Position numbers and translations under genes: made by a program
Shown: piece by piece, positions 11,273 through 23,100 of the stretch
Numbering within the stretch: the first letter of the stretch is position 1
Layout: each line of letters opens with the position of its first letter
Source: Adineta steineri
Lineage: Eukaryota > Rotifera > Eurotatoria > Adinetida > Adinetidae
Length of the DNA: 64,000 bases
Assembly (NCBI GenBank): GCA_905250115.1
Contig: CAJNOI010000158.1
Location: forward strand, 71,647 to 135,646
Reading direction: 5' to 3'
Notes under the pieces: model-generated
Database searches by the model: none
Told to the model about the DNA's origin: nothing
The model's input: only the letters and a program-made list of their open reading frames with translations

Positions 11273-14200
11273 ATGGACGAGGAAATCACTGTAACTTCTT
11301 CAGAAGAAGTTATGGAGACGAAATCGTCTGGATTTCTACCGCGTAAAATGTTTGGCGTGCAGTTCAAACATGGTCTTAAGTTTATTTCTTCTTTATTGTT
11401 GCCACTCGTATTAGGCGTCTTTACATCTACTATCGCGATTCAGCAGCAAAAATTAGCTAGACAACAACGTAACGAAGATCGAAGTGCATCGCAACTACAT
11501 CTTAACCAACAGAAAACTTTGGATACAGAAAGATATAATAATGAAATTTTCGATACTTATATTAGGGAGATGGCCATATTATTGAAAGAAAATAATGGTT
11601 CACTCACAGACAATGACGTTACAGCTATTGTAGCTCGAGTGAAAACTCTAAATATCTTTCGTAAACTAGATTCACAACGCAATGCTCGAATTATTAGATT
11701 TCTACACGAAGCTAAGCAACTTCCTGTTTCAGAGACACGTCGTGCAGTGAATTTTTCAACGACAAACCTTAATGATTCGGAGGTACGTTGTGCATCGAAT
11801 CTTTCAACGGCAAATCTTAACGATTCAGAGACACGTTCTGCATTGGATCTTTCAACGGCAAAACTTAATGCTATTGATTTTCGTGAATTAGCAGTATACG
11901 AAAAATACTTGCGTAACTTATCATTGACTGACATTTATCTATCGAATGCAACGTTTACACATATTCAAGCAGAACGCATTAACTTTGCTCACACACAGTT
12001 CGATAATATAACTTTCTCACGAAGTGATCTTAATAATGTTAATTTTTCACACAGTCGCTTTCGTAATACTGACTTTTCCTTTGTTCATCTGGATGGTGTT
12101 AACTTCTCATATGCCGAACTCTATAATGTAGACTTTTCGCGTGCCCATCTCGAAAACGTTGACTTTACGTTCGCAAAACTCGACAATGTTAGCTTTTTAT
12201 CGGCTCGATGTTACAATGTGAATTTTTCTGAGTCTGAGCTCAATAATGTCGACTTTTCTTCTTTTACGCCACGGAATGTCAGTTTCGTGTCGACAAGGCT
12301 TAATAATACTGACTTTTCAAATGGCTTTCTAACTACTGTAGATTTTACCAAAGCTCTGCTTTTCAATTGCCACTTTGCAGGCGCTCAGCTGACGAAAATT
12401 AGTATAGATTTCGCTCGATTTGACAATGCAGTTTTTGTTTCTAATGAATTTCATATGGTTTCATTTCCAAATAGTTCATTCTTCAGTTCAAATCTGTCAT
12501 ACATCGACTTCCGTACAACAAACTTTTCGTTAACACAATTCGACAATACAAACGTTTCAAATGCTGTATTCGATCAAACAAATTTCACATTAGCTAAACT
12601 CCATAAAGTTAGCCTTTTCTCATGTGAATTTAAAGGGGCCATTTTTTCATCAGCCATCTTAGGTAATGTTCATAATTATCATTTTTCTCATATAAAATAT
12701 CATGTTTGATTATATTTCTAGTTTCAGTTAAATTCAGGAATACTAGCATGTTTAATACAAACTTTCGAGAAGCTATTACTGATAAAGCAGATTTTGCTTC
12801 TGTTGATTTGTCAAATTCTACGTTCGTAAGCGCTGACATTCAAGGTGCTTCTTTCATAGGATCTAACTTGAACAATGTTAATTTTTCCGAAGCTAATCTG
12901 CATAAAGTTGATTTGACTAATGCTAAGATTACAGAAAAGCAATTGCAAAGTGCCATTTCTATTCATGACGCTTTACTGCCTAATGGAACCCTTGCTCATG
13001 ACAACAACTTCCTCAATGATGGCCAAACTGATTGCAATATGTCTTTCCGTAATAACTGGATATTACACAAAGGCAATATTGCTGCAAAAATATCACACAT
13101 TGATCCAAATAATTGTTACTTTTTCTTGCGATCATACAATATTGGAGCTATCATGTCTCGACGTGTTAATTTAACAAAGTGGGATTCAGAATCTTGGCCA
13201 CATTCTCAGATTGTTTTGAGCGCTAATATGAGCATTGGTGTATCGATCCAACTGAAAGTAACTAATAACTCCAAAGATATAAATATTCATCCCAGATTGA
13301 GTAAGTTTTAGTGCACAACACTCACTAAAGTAAATGTTTTATATACAGATTCAACTGGAACAAACATCAGCTTTCCTTTGAAGAATGACATTAGAGAACT
13401 CGAAATATTCATTGAGTTTAGTGAACTCAGTGGTCAAAACAGTGTGCCCAGTTATTGGTGCGGCGACATCAAACTCTTTATTATCTACGGCAAATATTTA
13501 AAGTTCTTAAGAGGTAAAAATCACTATTTTATTAGATAAATAAGAGATAATTGTATTCACAACTAGACTCCTGAAAAGCGGTCAGGTGCCCAGACCAGAC
13601 CCGATCCGGCCCGGAACATCGGTCTGGCTAAAATTTACCGAGTCGGCTGGGGTGCGGGGCGCCGTTGTATCCCGGGGGGGGGGGGGGGGGGGGGGGGGGG
13701 TGGGGGGGGGGTGTGAATATGTATGGGTGTGAGATGATGCAACACAGAAGAGACACTGATACTGACACCCATCCACCCACACCCTAGTCTTTAGCGAACC
13801 TGAATAATTGTCAATAAAATATAGTCTCTGAATGAGTTGTATGGCTCTTTCGACAAAAAAATGATATATGTTTATCAGGATGATATTTTTAGCTTGTTAT
13901 TTATTTGTTTCTAGTTATTCCTCAAATTCCGTCGAATGCACGATGGAAACAAGATGGAAAGTGTGTTGCTGGTTGTGATGGAAAAGGCAACGCCACAAAT
14001 CAGCTCCATGAACCTTATAATTTGTTTATTGCTCAAGATGAAACAATGATAATCGTCGAAAGCGAAAATAGTCGTGTCACCCAGTGGAAAATAGGCGATA
14101 CGAATGGGCAAGTGTTAGCTGGCGGTAATGGAATAGGATCTGAATTGAATCAACTTAATCGACCGAGTGATGTGGTGATCGACAAATGGACTGATAGTCT

Positions 14201-14828
14201 CATTATCTGTAATCGATTCAGTAAACAAGTCGTACGATGGTATCAGCACAGTGGTATCACACAAGGAGAATCTCTCATCAATGGCATTAGCTGTTATGGA
14301 TTGGCTATCGATGATCAACAATTTCTTTATATCTCAGACACGCGAGAACATGTAGTCAAACGATACCAAATGCCAAACATGACTGGATGTGTTGTCGCTG
14401 GTGGTAATGGAAAAGGTGATCATAATAATCAACTCTACATACCAACATTCATTTTTGTCGATCAAAAACAATCTGTCTATGTATCAGACAATCGAAATCA
14501 TCGTGTAATGAAGTGGGAAAAAGATGCAAAAGAAGGAATTGTTGTCGCTGGAGGAAATGGTGACGGAAGTGCTCTGACACAACTATCATCACCTAATGTA
14601 GTGATTGTTGATAATTTTGGTACTGTCTACGTGGCAGACGCGGGCAATCACCGAATAATGTGTTGGCCTAAAGAAGCCACACAGGGCATTGTCCTTGTGG
14701 GTGGAAACGGACAAGGATCAGATTCAAACCAGTTGTATGCGGCCACGGGTATCTCTTTCGATCGTCGTGGTAATCTGTATGTAGCAGACACTCTAAATCA
14801 CCGAATACAACGTTTTCTTATTGAATAA
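11273..14828 (+). CDS. Membrane-anchored pentapeptide-repeat / NHL-repeat protein, four exons
   Basis: Exons 11273-12662, 12722-13300, 13349-13513 and 13915-14828 join to 3048 nt (1015 residues). An acidic N-terminus is followed by one hydrophobic segment (about 36-56, FISSLLLPLVLGVFTSTIAI) and a charged, coil-like stretch, so a single-pass anchor is likely. Residues 153-200 are three copies of a 16-residue unit (SETRRAVNFSTTNLND-like). About residues 215-560 form a pentapeptide-repeat beta-helix with F/L every fifth residue. That five-residue register selects the acceptor at 12721 over a second AG six bases on. A beta-rich middle domain with WILHKGN and SYWCGDIKLFI follows. The C-terminus (712-1015) is six-bladed NHL-type: VLAGGNGIGSELNQL, VYVSDNRNHRVMKW, LYVADTLNHRIQRF. 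The combination is unfamiliar outside bdelloids to me; each module alone is an interaction scaffold. Function unknown. The third intron is 401 bp and holds a long G tract. Confidence 0.88.
11729..11872 (+). repeat. 48-bp in-frame tandem repeat, three copies
   Basis: Units at 11729-11776, 11777-11824 and 11825-11872 each encode a 16-residue block of the pattern SE(T/V)R-x-A-x-(N/D)-(F/L)-ST-x-(N/K)LN(D/A). The copies have diverged at several positions, so the duplication is not brand-new. It sits between the membrane anchor and the pentapeptide region. Confidence 0.85.
13514..13914 (+). other. Long GC-rich intron with a 38-base G-rich run
   Basis: Intron 3 of the pentapeptide/NHL gene is 401 bp, against 48-59 bp for the other two. 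Positions 13674-13700 are 27 consecutive G, then one T, then ten G (13702-13711). The flanks 13578-13790 are far richer in G+C than the surroundings and include CAGACCCGATCCGGCCCGG. GTGTGAATATGTATGGGTGTGAG with CACCCATCCACCCACACCC downstream can pair. Splice phase before and after is consistent (phase 1), so it behaves as an intron. Confidence 0.8.
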
Positions 14829-15038
14829 ACTTTTCAAAACTATTCGTTCCTTTTTTTTCGGTCAAAAATAGTGAGTTTGAATCGTCGTAAGCTGTAAATC
14901 CCGAGCTGATCTCGTACCACTCCACACTTTACTACTAAAAGCAATTCATCACAGTATTATATTACAATTCATCATCCGAATGCTTGTGATAGAACATCCC
15001 CAACTGAAAGATCACTTTGGAGTTCGGACCCTGCGCAT
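14829..15038. other. Short spacer downstream of the pentapeptide/NHL gene
   Basis: The 3' flank between the stop codon and the first foldback element. No clear coding or structural feature was recognised. Confidence 0.4.
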
Positions 15039-15478
15039 AACGTAGATCCTAGTGAGATACGGAAAACCCCAAAAAGATAAGCGCCCATAGGCCTTCTGTC
15101 CGGAGCTACAGGCGATATACTGAGATTTTAGCCTATGGCATCGTATATATAAATAAATCGAATGACTGTATTCCGACCTGAGATTTTGCCCATAGAGAGA
15201 CCCATATGTGCGAAGAATGCCTTGATAATTTCAGGAGAAAAGAACGCTCTTTCATATCTCGAGATGGAAACGTTCTTTTCAGCTGAAATTTTCAGGGCAT
15301 TCTACCTACATATAGGTCTCTCCATGGGTAAAGCCTCAGATCAAACACCGTCATTCGATTTATTTATATATGCCATGCCATAGACTAAAATGTCAGTATA
15401 TCGTCTATAGTTCCGGAGAGAAGGCCTATGGTGACTTATCTTTTTGAAGTTTTCATACCTCACTGGGAATCAGTTGGA
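15039..15478. mobile_element. Foldback (long inverted repeat) element 1, MITE-like
   Basis: Two imperfect arms of about 200 bp meet at a short centre around ATCTCGAGAT (15256-15265). The left arm (about 15041-15246) matches the reverse complement of the right arm (about 15271-15477). Paired landmarks include GAAAAGAACG with CGTTCTTTTC, AAAAAGATAAG with CTTATCTTTTT, and the GTCTCTC/GAGAGAC region. Termini read CTAGTGAGATACG and the complement of CCAGTGAGGTATG. No transposase is encoded. A target-site duplication could not be defined. The open frame at 15162-15383 is only a by-product of the palindrome. Confidence 0.8.
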
Positions 15479-15530
15479 AGATGTTTCCACGTTAGACTTT
15501 CTCTAATTACTCCTAATTAGTATCGCTAAT

Positions 15531-16255
15531 CACGGATACTCTTGTAATTACTTTCAGTAAATAAGGAGCTACGTCTAATTACTTCAGACTGCGAGTTGAC
15601 AACGTTTAGGTCTAGCTCAAAACTGTTCATTTTTTTCAAAAGCTCAGTTTCCCGAACTGAACTGAACTTTATGATCAACTTCTTTTCACCAACACTGAAA
15701 GATATACTGTTCTCCTACCATGCAGGAATATCCTTGAATTCGCAAGTCCTATTACAGAGAGTACTCATGAATTCTGAATCAGTGAAATGTGCTGGTATTC
15801 CTAAATACTAGAGCTACTTATTTTAGAAGCGACTCGTTGTGGCCGATAATCTGCTACCCACGCTTCCATAGTAATAAAGGACTAGATGACTCAAGAAATC
15901 TTCCTAGTATACTACATATGCACCCAAGTGTATTCCCTAGTATAGCATATGAGGATCCAACGATACCTCCATAATATAGTAGTAGGGGACCCAAACGTGC
16001 CCATATGGTACAGGACTTGAGAATCCAAGGATATTCCTGCATGGTATGAGAGCAGTACATTTTTCAGTGTTCGTGGAAAGGAGTTGATCATAGAGTTCCG
16101 GTTATTTAAATGGGCTGTTAATGCAGATCGGTTCGTATGAACTGAACTGCTGAAAAAGTAAACAGTTCTAAACAGAGCTGAACTTTGTCGATCCCTAATC
16201 TGCAGTAATTAGAGGTATCTTATTAATTATTGGAAGTAAATAATAGTATCTCATT
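15531..16255. mobile_element. Foldback element 2, longer and more diverged
   Basis: A second inverted-repeat structure begins about 50 bp after the first. ATGCAGGAATATCCTTG (15720 region) pairs with the complementary CAAGGATATTCCTGCAT (16030 region), and neighbouring ATGATCAAC segments also pair. The outer arms around GTCTAATTACTTCAGA (left) and CTGCAGTAATTAGAG (right) continue the match. The centre holds about 200 bp with further short palindromes such as ATATGCACC. No protein-coding capacity. Its sequence differs from element 1. Confidence 0.72.
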
Positions 16256-16537
16256 TATTGTTCAATATATACTGTTGTTTAATTAATTCGTATGGGAAAC
16301 ACGTGAAGTCAATCTGAATCTACATATATGAACTGCATTTGAGTGGTAAAATGTGGATGCGTAAGTAAGCTCGAAATTTCGAGTGTACGTGTGGAGCTCA
16401 CTTTTTTTAATCCTTTTTTTCCTACTAAATAAAATATCATCAATCAAAAAACAAAATAACTCTTCAAAGAAATGTAATATTATTTTTATACTGTTTGCGT
16501 ACACGAAAAGAAGCTACTGTCTGTTCAGTAGTAACCA

Positions 16538-16606
16538 TCTTGAGGGTGTGGGTGAGCATAGGTATCCCTGTGTGATTCACTCTTAATCCATACTCAACCT
16601 CAAGAT
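16538..16606. repeat. Short hairpin with GTGTGGGTG arm
   Basis: ATCTTGAGG (16538-16546) pairs with CCTCAAGAT (16598-16606); GTGTGGGTGAG follows the left arm and ACTCA precedes the right arm. It is the best preserved in its outer arms of the hairpin group. Confidence 0.55.
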
Positions 16607-17356
16607 CAATAAACTGATACTGGAACACAGTATTCATTTTTCAAATACAAATTGATGATATGTATTTATTTCGTTAATTAATTTATTTGATCTATCCATT
16701 TATTGTTCTGGTTACTTATTCACATGAAATGTTTATAGAGTTAGACCAAAGATTATAAATACAATACTAAACATTACTTTATAGAAATTAAATTAAACCA
16801 TGTGACTACAGCTTGTATTGTGACATCATCAATCATATAGATTTTACATGTAAACGGTAAAAAACGATGGAGAAAATACTATGAATGAAATAGTTTTCAT
16901 CCAATGGTAGGTCGTCTATATTTATTTGTTTCTTTACTATTCTCGAATTTTATCTCATGAGATAATATTCGCAACTGTCAGATTGCTTTTTAATCGAGTA
17001 TATAAATTCACATAATGGCCTTTAGTGAGTTATTAAATACTCTACGATGATTTGCTTTTCTAGATCTCTTGAAGTGAGACACACGATCATTGCTATTATA
17101 CTTATGTAGTCGTTATCTTGAGTCAGCATGTTCCGATTCATCTCAAATTTATATTAGTAGTAGAGTGTTCAGTATATAAGTATATTACAAAACAACATGT
17201 ACTCTTACTGATACATACAAACATTGATTTGATAACTACCTGGTATATATGTCAAAATATTAACTTGTTCTATCAGAGTTGAATTGTTAAAAGTAAAATA
17301 AAGAAAAGAAGTGATAATTAGTTGTCGGAAAACTCTTCAATACATAATATGTAGCT

Positions 17357-17427
17357 ATCTTTTGAGTGTGCGTGTGAATGTTGATAAAGGGTTATAATAT
17401 TTGCACCAAAACTCACACTCTCAAGAT
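17357..17427. repeat. Short hairpin 3' of a 7TM gene
   Basis: The left arm contains GAGTGTGCGTGTG and the right arm CACACTCTCAAGAT, giving an imperfect stem around an AT-rich loop. It lies about 250 bp beyond the stop codon of the minus-strand receptor. Confidence 0.55.
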
Positions 17428-17679
17428 GATTATAATTCTTTATTATTATTATTATTATTATAGGCATTAAAATATAATATACAGAATAAAAAAGAGGACA
17501 ACAACGAAAGACAGTATGTTAAAATTTTAAACAATAATCAGAATTCACATTGATTGAAAGATTATTGTCTCACGGAAATCAACTTCTTAAATTGAGCATA
17601 ACTATGAAAACGAAATTAATAATTATAAAATCATCAAATTAAATATGAATATATCGTATTTTTAAAACGTTTTTTTTCT

Positions 17680-18728
17680 CTAATTAGTCTGTGTTCGAGT
17701 TAATGATAATCGAGAACGATACCAAAATCGTTCTCTAGAAGTTAATAATGAACATAATATATTAACAAGTACATCACGAAATGTTTGAGATGCAAATATA
17801 TTTATGTAGAATGATAAAGTCGGATATGTATAAACAAGAATTTCAGTAATATATCGAAAAAATTTTTCAATAGCGATACGATTATTTGATTTATTGTGTA
17901 TTCTTCGACCAAAAGGTGCATAAATTAAAAAGATCATCCAAGATATTGTTGAAAGAATATAAAAAATAACTTGAACAAATAACATCATAAGTGCTTGATA
18001 ATCACGTGAATTAAGTAAACGAACTGTTGAACCTTTTATTTTATACATATCACGTTGACGACGTTGTTGTTTCGTTGCAAGATTATGACGTATGAGTATA
18101 ACAAATGTAATCATAATTAAAAGTGGAAGAAAACCACCGAAAATAATTGTAAAAAGACTATGATAGATTGTAAACGCAACAATTGAATTGACACACATAC
18201 CATTTTTTATATCGAGAAAAAACAAATTATGTAAAGGTAAAATGATAAAAATTATCATAATTATGATTATTATACGATAAGCTACATTTGGATTAGCAAA
18301 TTCTCGTAATTTAACATTAATTGATGATACCATATATCGATCAATGCAAGCCATAGCCATCAACCAACGATGTATCATCATAAAAGATTGAGCTACATAA
18401 CTACGGATTTTACAAAAACTTGATATTGTATGAACTGGATTTGGATGATTCACTGAATATGCATGTGGTCCAAAGCCTAAAATTAATGTTGTAATCATTG
18501 AAATTGATGCTGCAAGAAAATCTAAATTCAAATTTAAATATCATTTATCATAACTAAAGGTTAATATTATATAGACTTACATGTACAACAAGATATATTT
18601 CGAAATTGTTTTTGAGAAAAAAGAAGTATATTGAGAAGACATCCAATAATACCAAATATTAAACAGATTGGACAAAAATAACGATTCATTTCTCGTTGAA
18701 TCATTAGAAGAATATTACTCAACGACAT
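17680..18728 (-). CDS. Rhodopsin-like 7TM receptor, two exons
   Basis: Exon 1 (18728-18581) and exon 2 (18521-17680) join across a 59-bp intron to 990 nt, or 329 residues. Exon 1 supplies TM1 (CLIFGIIGCLLNILLFSQ), which a single-exon reading would miss; the junction gives CCTYFLAASIS, the family's usual TM2 start. TM3 ends in ACIDRYMVSS (DRY motif). TM7 is YPTLSFYINIF, replacing the N of NPxxY. A basic, Arg-rich tail follows (SLLTSRERFWYRSRLS). It belongs to the same broad receptor group as 2843-3892 and 30564-31532 but is more distant and keeps an intron. Predicted plasma-membrane receptor; ligand unknown. Confidence 0.87.
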
Positions 18729-20170
18729 GTAAATAAATTTTTATTTCTAAAGAAAGAAGAATCGAGCGACTGAAATTTAATTTTGTAACTTGTATAAGAA
18801 TAAATCCTAGAAAATAAAAGACGTATTATTACTTTGAAATCACATTTTTCAACATTTGAGAATCAAGTAATACGTCAAGTGTATTGATGTTTGTAACAAG
18901 GAAATTATAAAATTTTCTAATTTCCGAACGTCTTAATCGACAGTATTCCGGAAATTGATATATGTTGACTTTTGTTCTGTTATCTATCAGTTTCTATTGA
19001 ATAGTTAATAAGAATGAGAATAATTCTGCTATCTAGACAATGATGAAACAGTCAATTTCAATTCTGTGGAATCTCAGAGTTCTGTACTCAGACGTTTTAT
19101 CGTGGTAGCAGTCGACAGAAATTTATATGATGAAAGTAAACGTATCTTCCTAAGAACAATTCTTTCTCGTTATCTTTTGATAATATCTATCCAAATAAAT
19201 TTAGTGGTTACTTATAAGTGTGTTTCTTTTGTAATGATCTATGTCATACATTTTCATCCATGTGAATTAATTCAAAGCTTGTGTCTCACATGTTAATAAA
19301 TGCAGAGAAAAACATCACTAATTACATACGTTTTTTAATGAACATGTCAAGGAATCCGGAAAACAAGAAACTTAGAAAAGAAATAAAACTCATCTTTCGA
19401 CAACAATCGTCCAAACTCAAGACAGGCGCGTGATAAAGACGACGTTGAAGACATTGTCACACTTCTCAATTAGTTTCTCTCACTATTGATAGATTTAGAA
19501 AAATAAGCTTCTTATCAGATTATCACTCTTCCTACTTGTTGTGTCTTCTAGGTGGCAATAAACTTCGAAGAGATTTTTTCCTCATTTTCTTTCGCCTCAT
19601 TATTTTTTGTTTCGGATTTGTTGTTAACACCTCTTCTGGGTTGAACATAAATCATCATTATAAAATAACAGCTGAACTCCATCATCTGCAGTACCGTCTG
19701 AAAATTCAACTGAGGCATATACTTACAACACAGTGTCAAAAAGAAGAAGAATATCTGTCATATTAATAAACCAATTGAGAATATTTACTTTATATAAAAT
19801 TTAGATTAGTTGTATAATATAATGTTGGTTTAAATTACATTAGTAAACATCATTATATATCAACAAATATAAGATCTAACAGACATGATTGAGGACGAAA
19901 AGACAAAATTATTTTATAAAGATCTTTCTTTTCATATTCACTCTAGAGAGTGGTGGGTGTAGATGCGAGTATTCTACTCAAGCCATAACTACACCCACAC
20001 AATCTGGACTCTGGAAATAAATAGAATTGTAATGTAAAAAGATGACTGAATATCGTATATTATTCTGTTATATATTTACTACAAATATACATGAAACTCA
20101 TATCAACACTCACGCCCTCAATAGGAGAGAAACAAGTTAAAAGTGGTTCAAGTTCGATTGTGAATGATTG
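18729..20170. other. Intergenic region with one hairpin
   Basis: 1.4 kb between the promoter side of the two-exon receptor and the 3' end of the large receptor. Short open frames on both strands have no recognisable content. The hairpin at 19941-20014 is listed separately. Confidence 0.5.
19941..20014. repeat. Short hairpin with GTGGGTGTAG / CTACACCCAC arms
   Basis: TGGTGGGTGTAG (about 19951-19962) pairs with ACTACACCCACA (about 19988-19999), with weaker outer pairing through AGAGAG and CTGGACTCT. It is about 160 bp past the stop codon of the large receptor. Confidence 0.55.
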
Positions 20171-23100
20171 TCACTTGTTTTCAATGGCTGCTTTGATTGC
20201 AACTAGCTTTTCCACCGTTGGTCGATAGAATGAAAAACGCCGACGAAAACGAATAACAGCATCTTTAAATGTTTTTCTATAGGTTCTTGATGGGAGAATA
20301 AAAATGATAAAAACCAATGTTGATGGTATAAATGAAAGAAAATAACCAATTAGATGAAGTCGAAATCGATATGATGATTTCTTACAATCCATGGAGAAAG
20401 TGATGCCAACATGAAGTGATGATAAAGCGACCAACATAAGAGGGCTGAGCAGAAGATGCTTATACTGTTTTAATTTGTTAAAAAGATGTTGAAAACATTG
20501 GTTATTGGTAAGTGTTGTTGATCGTTGACGAGCTGTAGTGATAATAATAAATACTGATGATAGTAAATTAATCAATAATGGAACGCAAAAGTGAAAAGAA
20601 ATTAATGTTAAATTATAGATCTGAAGCCATACTCTATAACGCATGAGACACCATGTTCGATCCTCTTTTTCATCGTCAAATTCAACTAAATTCAGTAGTT
20701 GAGGAATCATTAGCACAATAATAATAATAGGTAAACAGCAGATGACATATTTGGCTACTTTTTTACTCTTCTTTTTATTAAAACTCATTCTCTTAACGAC
20801 AGTATAAACTCGTTCAATGGCTACACAAGCACTGAGCCAATTGTCCATATATAAGAAGATTTTTAGAGGAATTTCGATAGCGAATCCACTGGTAATTGCT
20901 AAAGATCGATGATTAGATTGATCTATCTGAGAGAAAAAAAGAATCCAGAATTTAATTGTGAATAATATAACGATGATAAGTGACGTGACTGACGAAGCAA
21001 GAAGATAATATCCACAACCCACTTCTCGCGCTTTTTTATCGATAAATACGAATATGGCTAAAATAGCGTTGACGACACCCACGACAAACATTATCATTGT
21101 AATTATACCACTCACTTGTACCGATAAAGGTTGTGACAATATATTGATATTGCGTTCAATTTCATAGCCTAGAATTTCGTCTAACGTTATGCCAAAGCCT
21201 TTAGCATAAAATTGGCATCGATCGCCAAAAAAACAATCTTGACAAACACAAATTCTTGTCGATGGACAGGACGGATGATCTTCCAAACATTCGATTCCAT
21301 TCTCACATTCGATTTTCTCTACACATGCTAGATTTTTATGACGATCAAAGTCCATACAATTAGCGTGACGTTCACGAGTACACAAGCATAGATATCTTTC
21401 ATCGATGAAACATTGCAGATTAGAATTATTTTGACATAAATTATGGTAGAATCTTAAACGTCGAGAATGACTCATTGCCATCATATCTGGATTAAATAAT
21501 GATTCGATGGGAAAACATTCCCGATTCGGATGAATTATCGTAGAAATCTTCTTTTGAGGTGATTGTTGAATTACGACAAGGTAGAATTTTTCTTTGACTT
21601 TAACAACAACCAAGTTATATGGAACTGACATATGAAAAGTAATAATGCGTTGAAATAGAGTCACCTTTTCAAGTATAATACTCGTCGTTGGATTTGATTT
21701 GTTCGATGTGCTGATAAAATAAGCGACAATATATGGTGGACTATCAATCTTATTCAATGACACATCGAGTCTACTTCGCATATGTTCACATCGCAATCCA
21801 AAGAATTGTTCGGAGCAAAGACAACGATAATTACTTCTTGTTGAACTAACATCTGAAACACATTGACCACCATTGAGACAAGCATCCAACGGACATGACA
21901 CCTTTAAAAAACACCTCGGACCGAATTTAGTTAATGGGCAAACACAAATAGCACGGTTATTCGATGTTCCTATACATATCGAATCTTTCGAACAACTTTC
22001 ACAATTAATTCGAATATGACAATATTTACCAGACCAACCTTGAGAACACCAACAAAACGATCTCTTCTTATTCAAATATTGAACGCATTTTCCATTTTTA
22101 CAATCTTTTTCGCAATTGCCAGAGATCGGACCTTTAATATCCGGTATAGATACAGAAGCAACTAATCGATTGACGGGTAAAAACAGAAAATTAATGGTAA
22201 AATGCCAACTTCCAATATAGATCATTTTAGTCTTTTCGAATACATGAAGACGCACACTATAGTTCTTTAATGTATTTTTAGGTCGTGTCGAGTATAACAA
22301 ATATCGATTGACTTTGAGACTGCAACTATGTTTGGCAATATATACAGATTGATCATATGATTCAATCTGCTCTTCTTCATCATCGTCATCGATTAACATT
22401 AACACAAGAGCATATGACGCATATCTGTTCATTGCCGTTGATCGCAAAGTTATACTGACTCGTTGGTTTTGATATTGACATAAATCACCATAATAACTCG
22501 GTGGACATAAACATCGATTCTCAATGGTACCGTTGTTGAATGCAACACGAACGAACAGTCCACGATTACAAACCCATGGCCACGGATAATTGTCGCCCCA
22601 TGATTGAGTATTATCTAGAGTAACATAAGATTCGTTTGGTGAATCATCGAATTTATCTTGAACACTACTTTCCAACGAAGGATAGTTGATTGAAGTATCC
22701 ACGGAGAAAAAACGCCTTCTACTTTTTTCATTTGCATGACAAAGTAAATCTTCAACAATGCTTATATTACCAATTAATTTTTCATCACAGATTATTCGAT
22801 GTCCAGTACAGAATTTTTCATCATCTTTCGAAGGCTCACAATCTGTTGTACCATCACATAGTTTTGACAATGGTAAACATGTGTTGCTATTGGAACAGAG
22901 AAAACGCACTGAATCCATACTGGATGGATATCTTTTTAGACAAAACATCGGTTCGTCTGATGATCCAAAACAATCTATGACGTTATCATTTATACGTGTA
23001 ACCGACAGACAGAGCAATGTATAATTGATGGGAGAGATGCAAGCAAAAGTGTCTGATGAACACCATCGTTGATCACAATTGAGTTCATCTCGGCCATCAA

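Larger units (their letters stand above)
16256..17679. other. Intergenic region with two hairpins
   Basis: 1.4 kb of AT-rich sequence between the foldback elements and the 3' end of the minus-strand receptor. It holds the hairpins at 16538-16606 and 17357-17427 and an ATT trinucleotide run near 17441-17460. No gene was seen. Confidence 0.5.

Noticed and set aside
11557-11934. 125-codon minus-strand frame with repeated segments
   Set aside because: Antisense of the pentapeptide gene's 48-bp repeats, which creates the apparent periodicity.
13582-13782. Minus-strand frame with a poly-Pro run
   Set aside because: It is the translation of the intronic G tract.
15162-16060. Several open frames of 60-73 codons
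   Set aside because: They lie in the foldback arms and are by-products of the palindromes.
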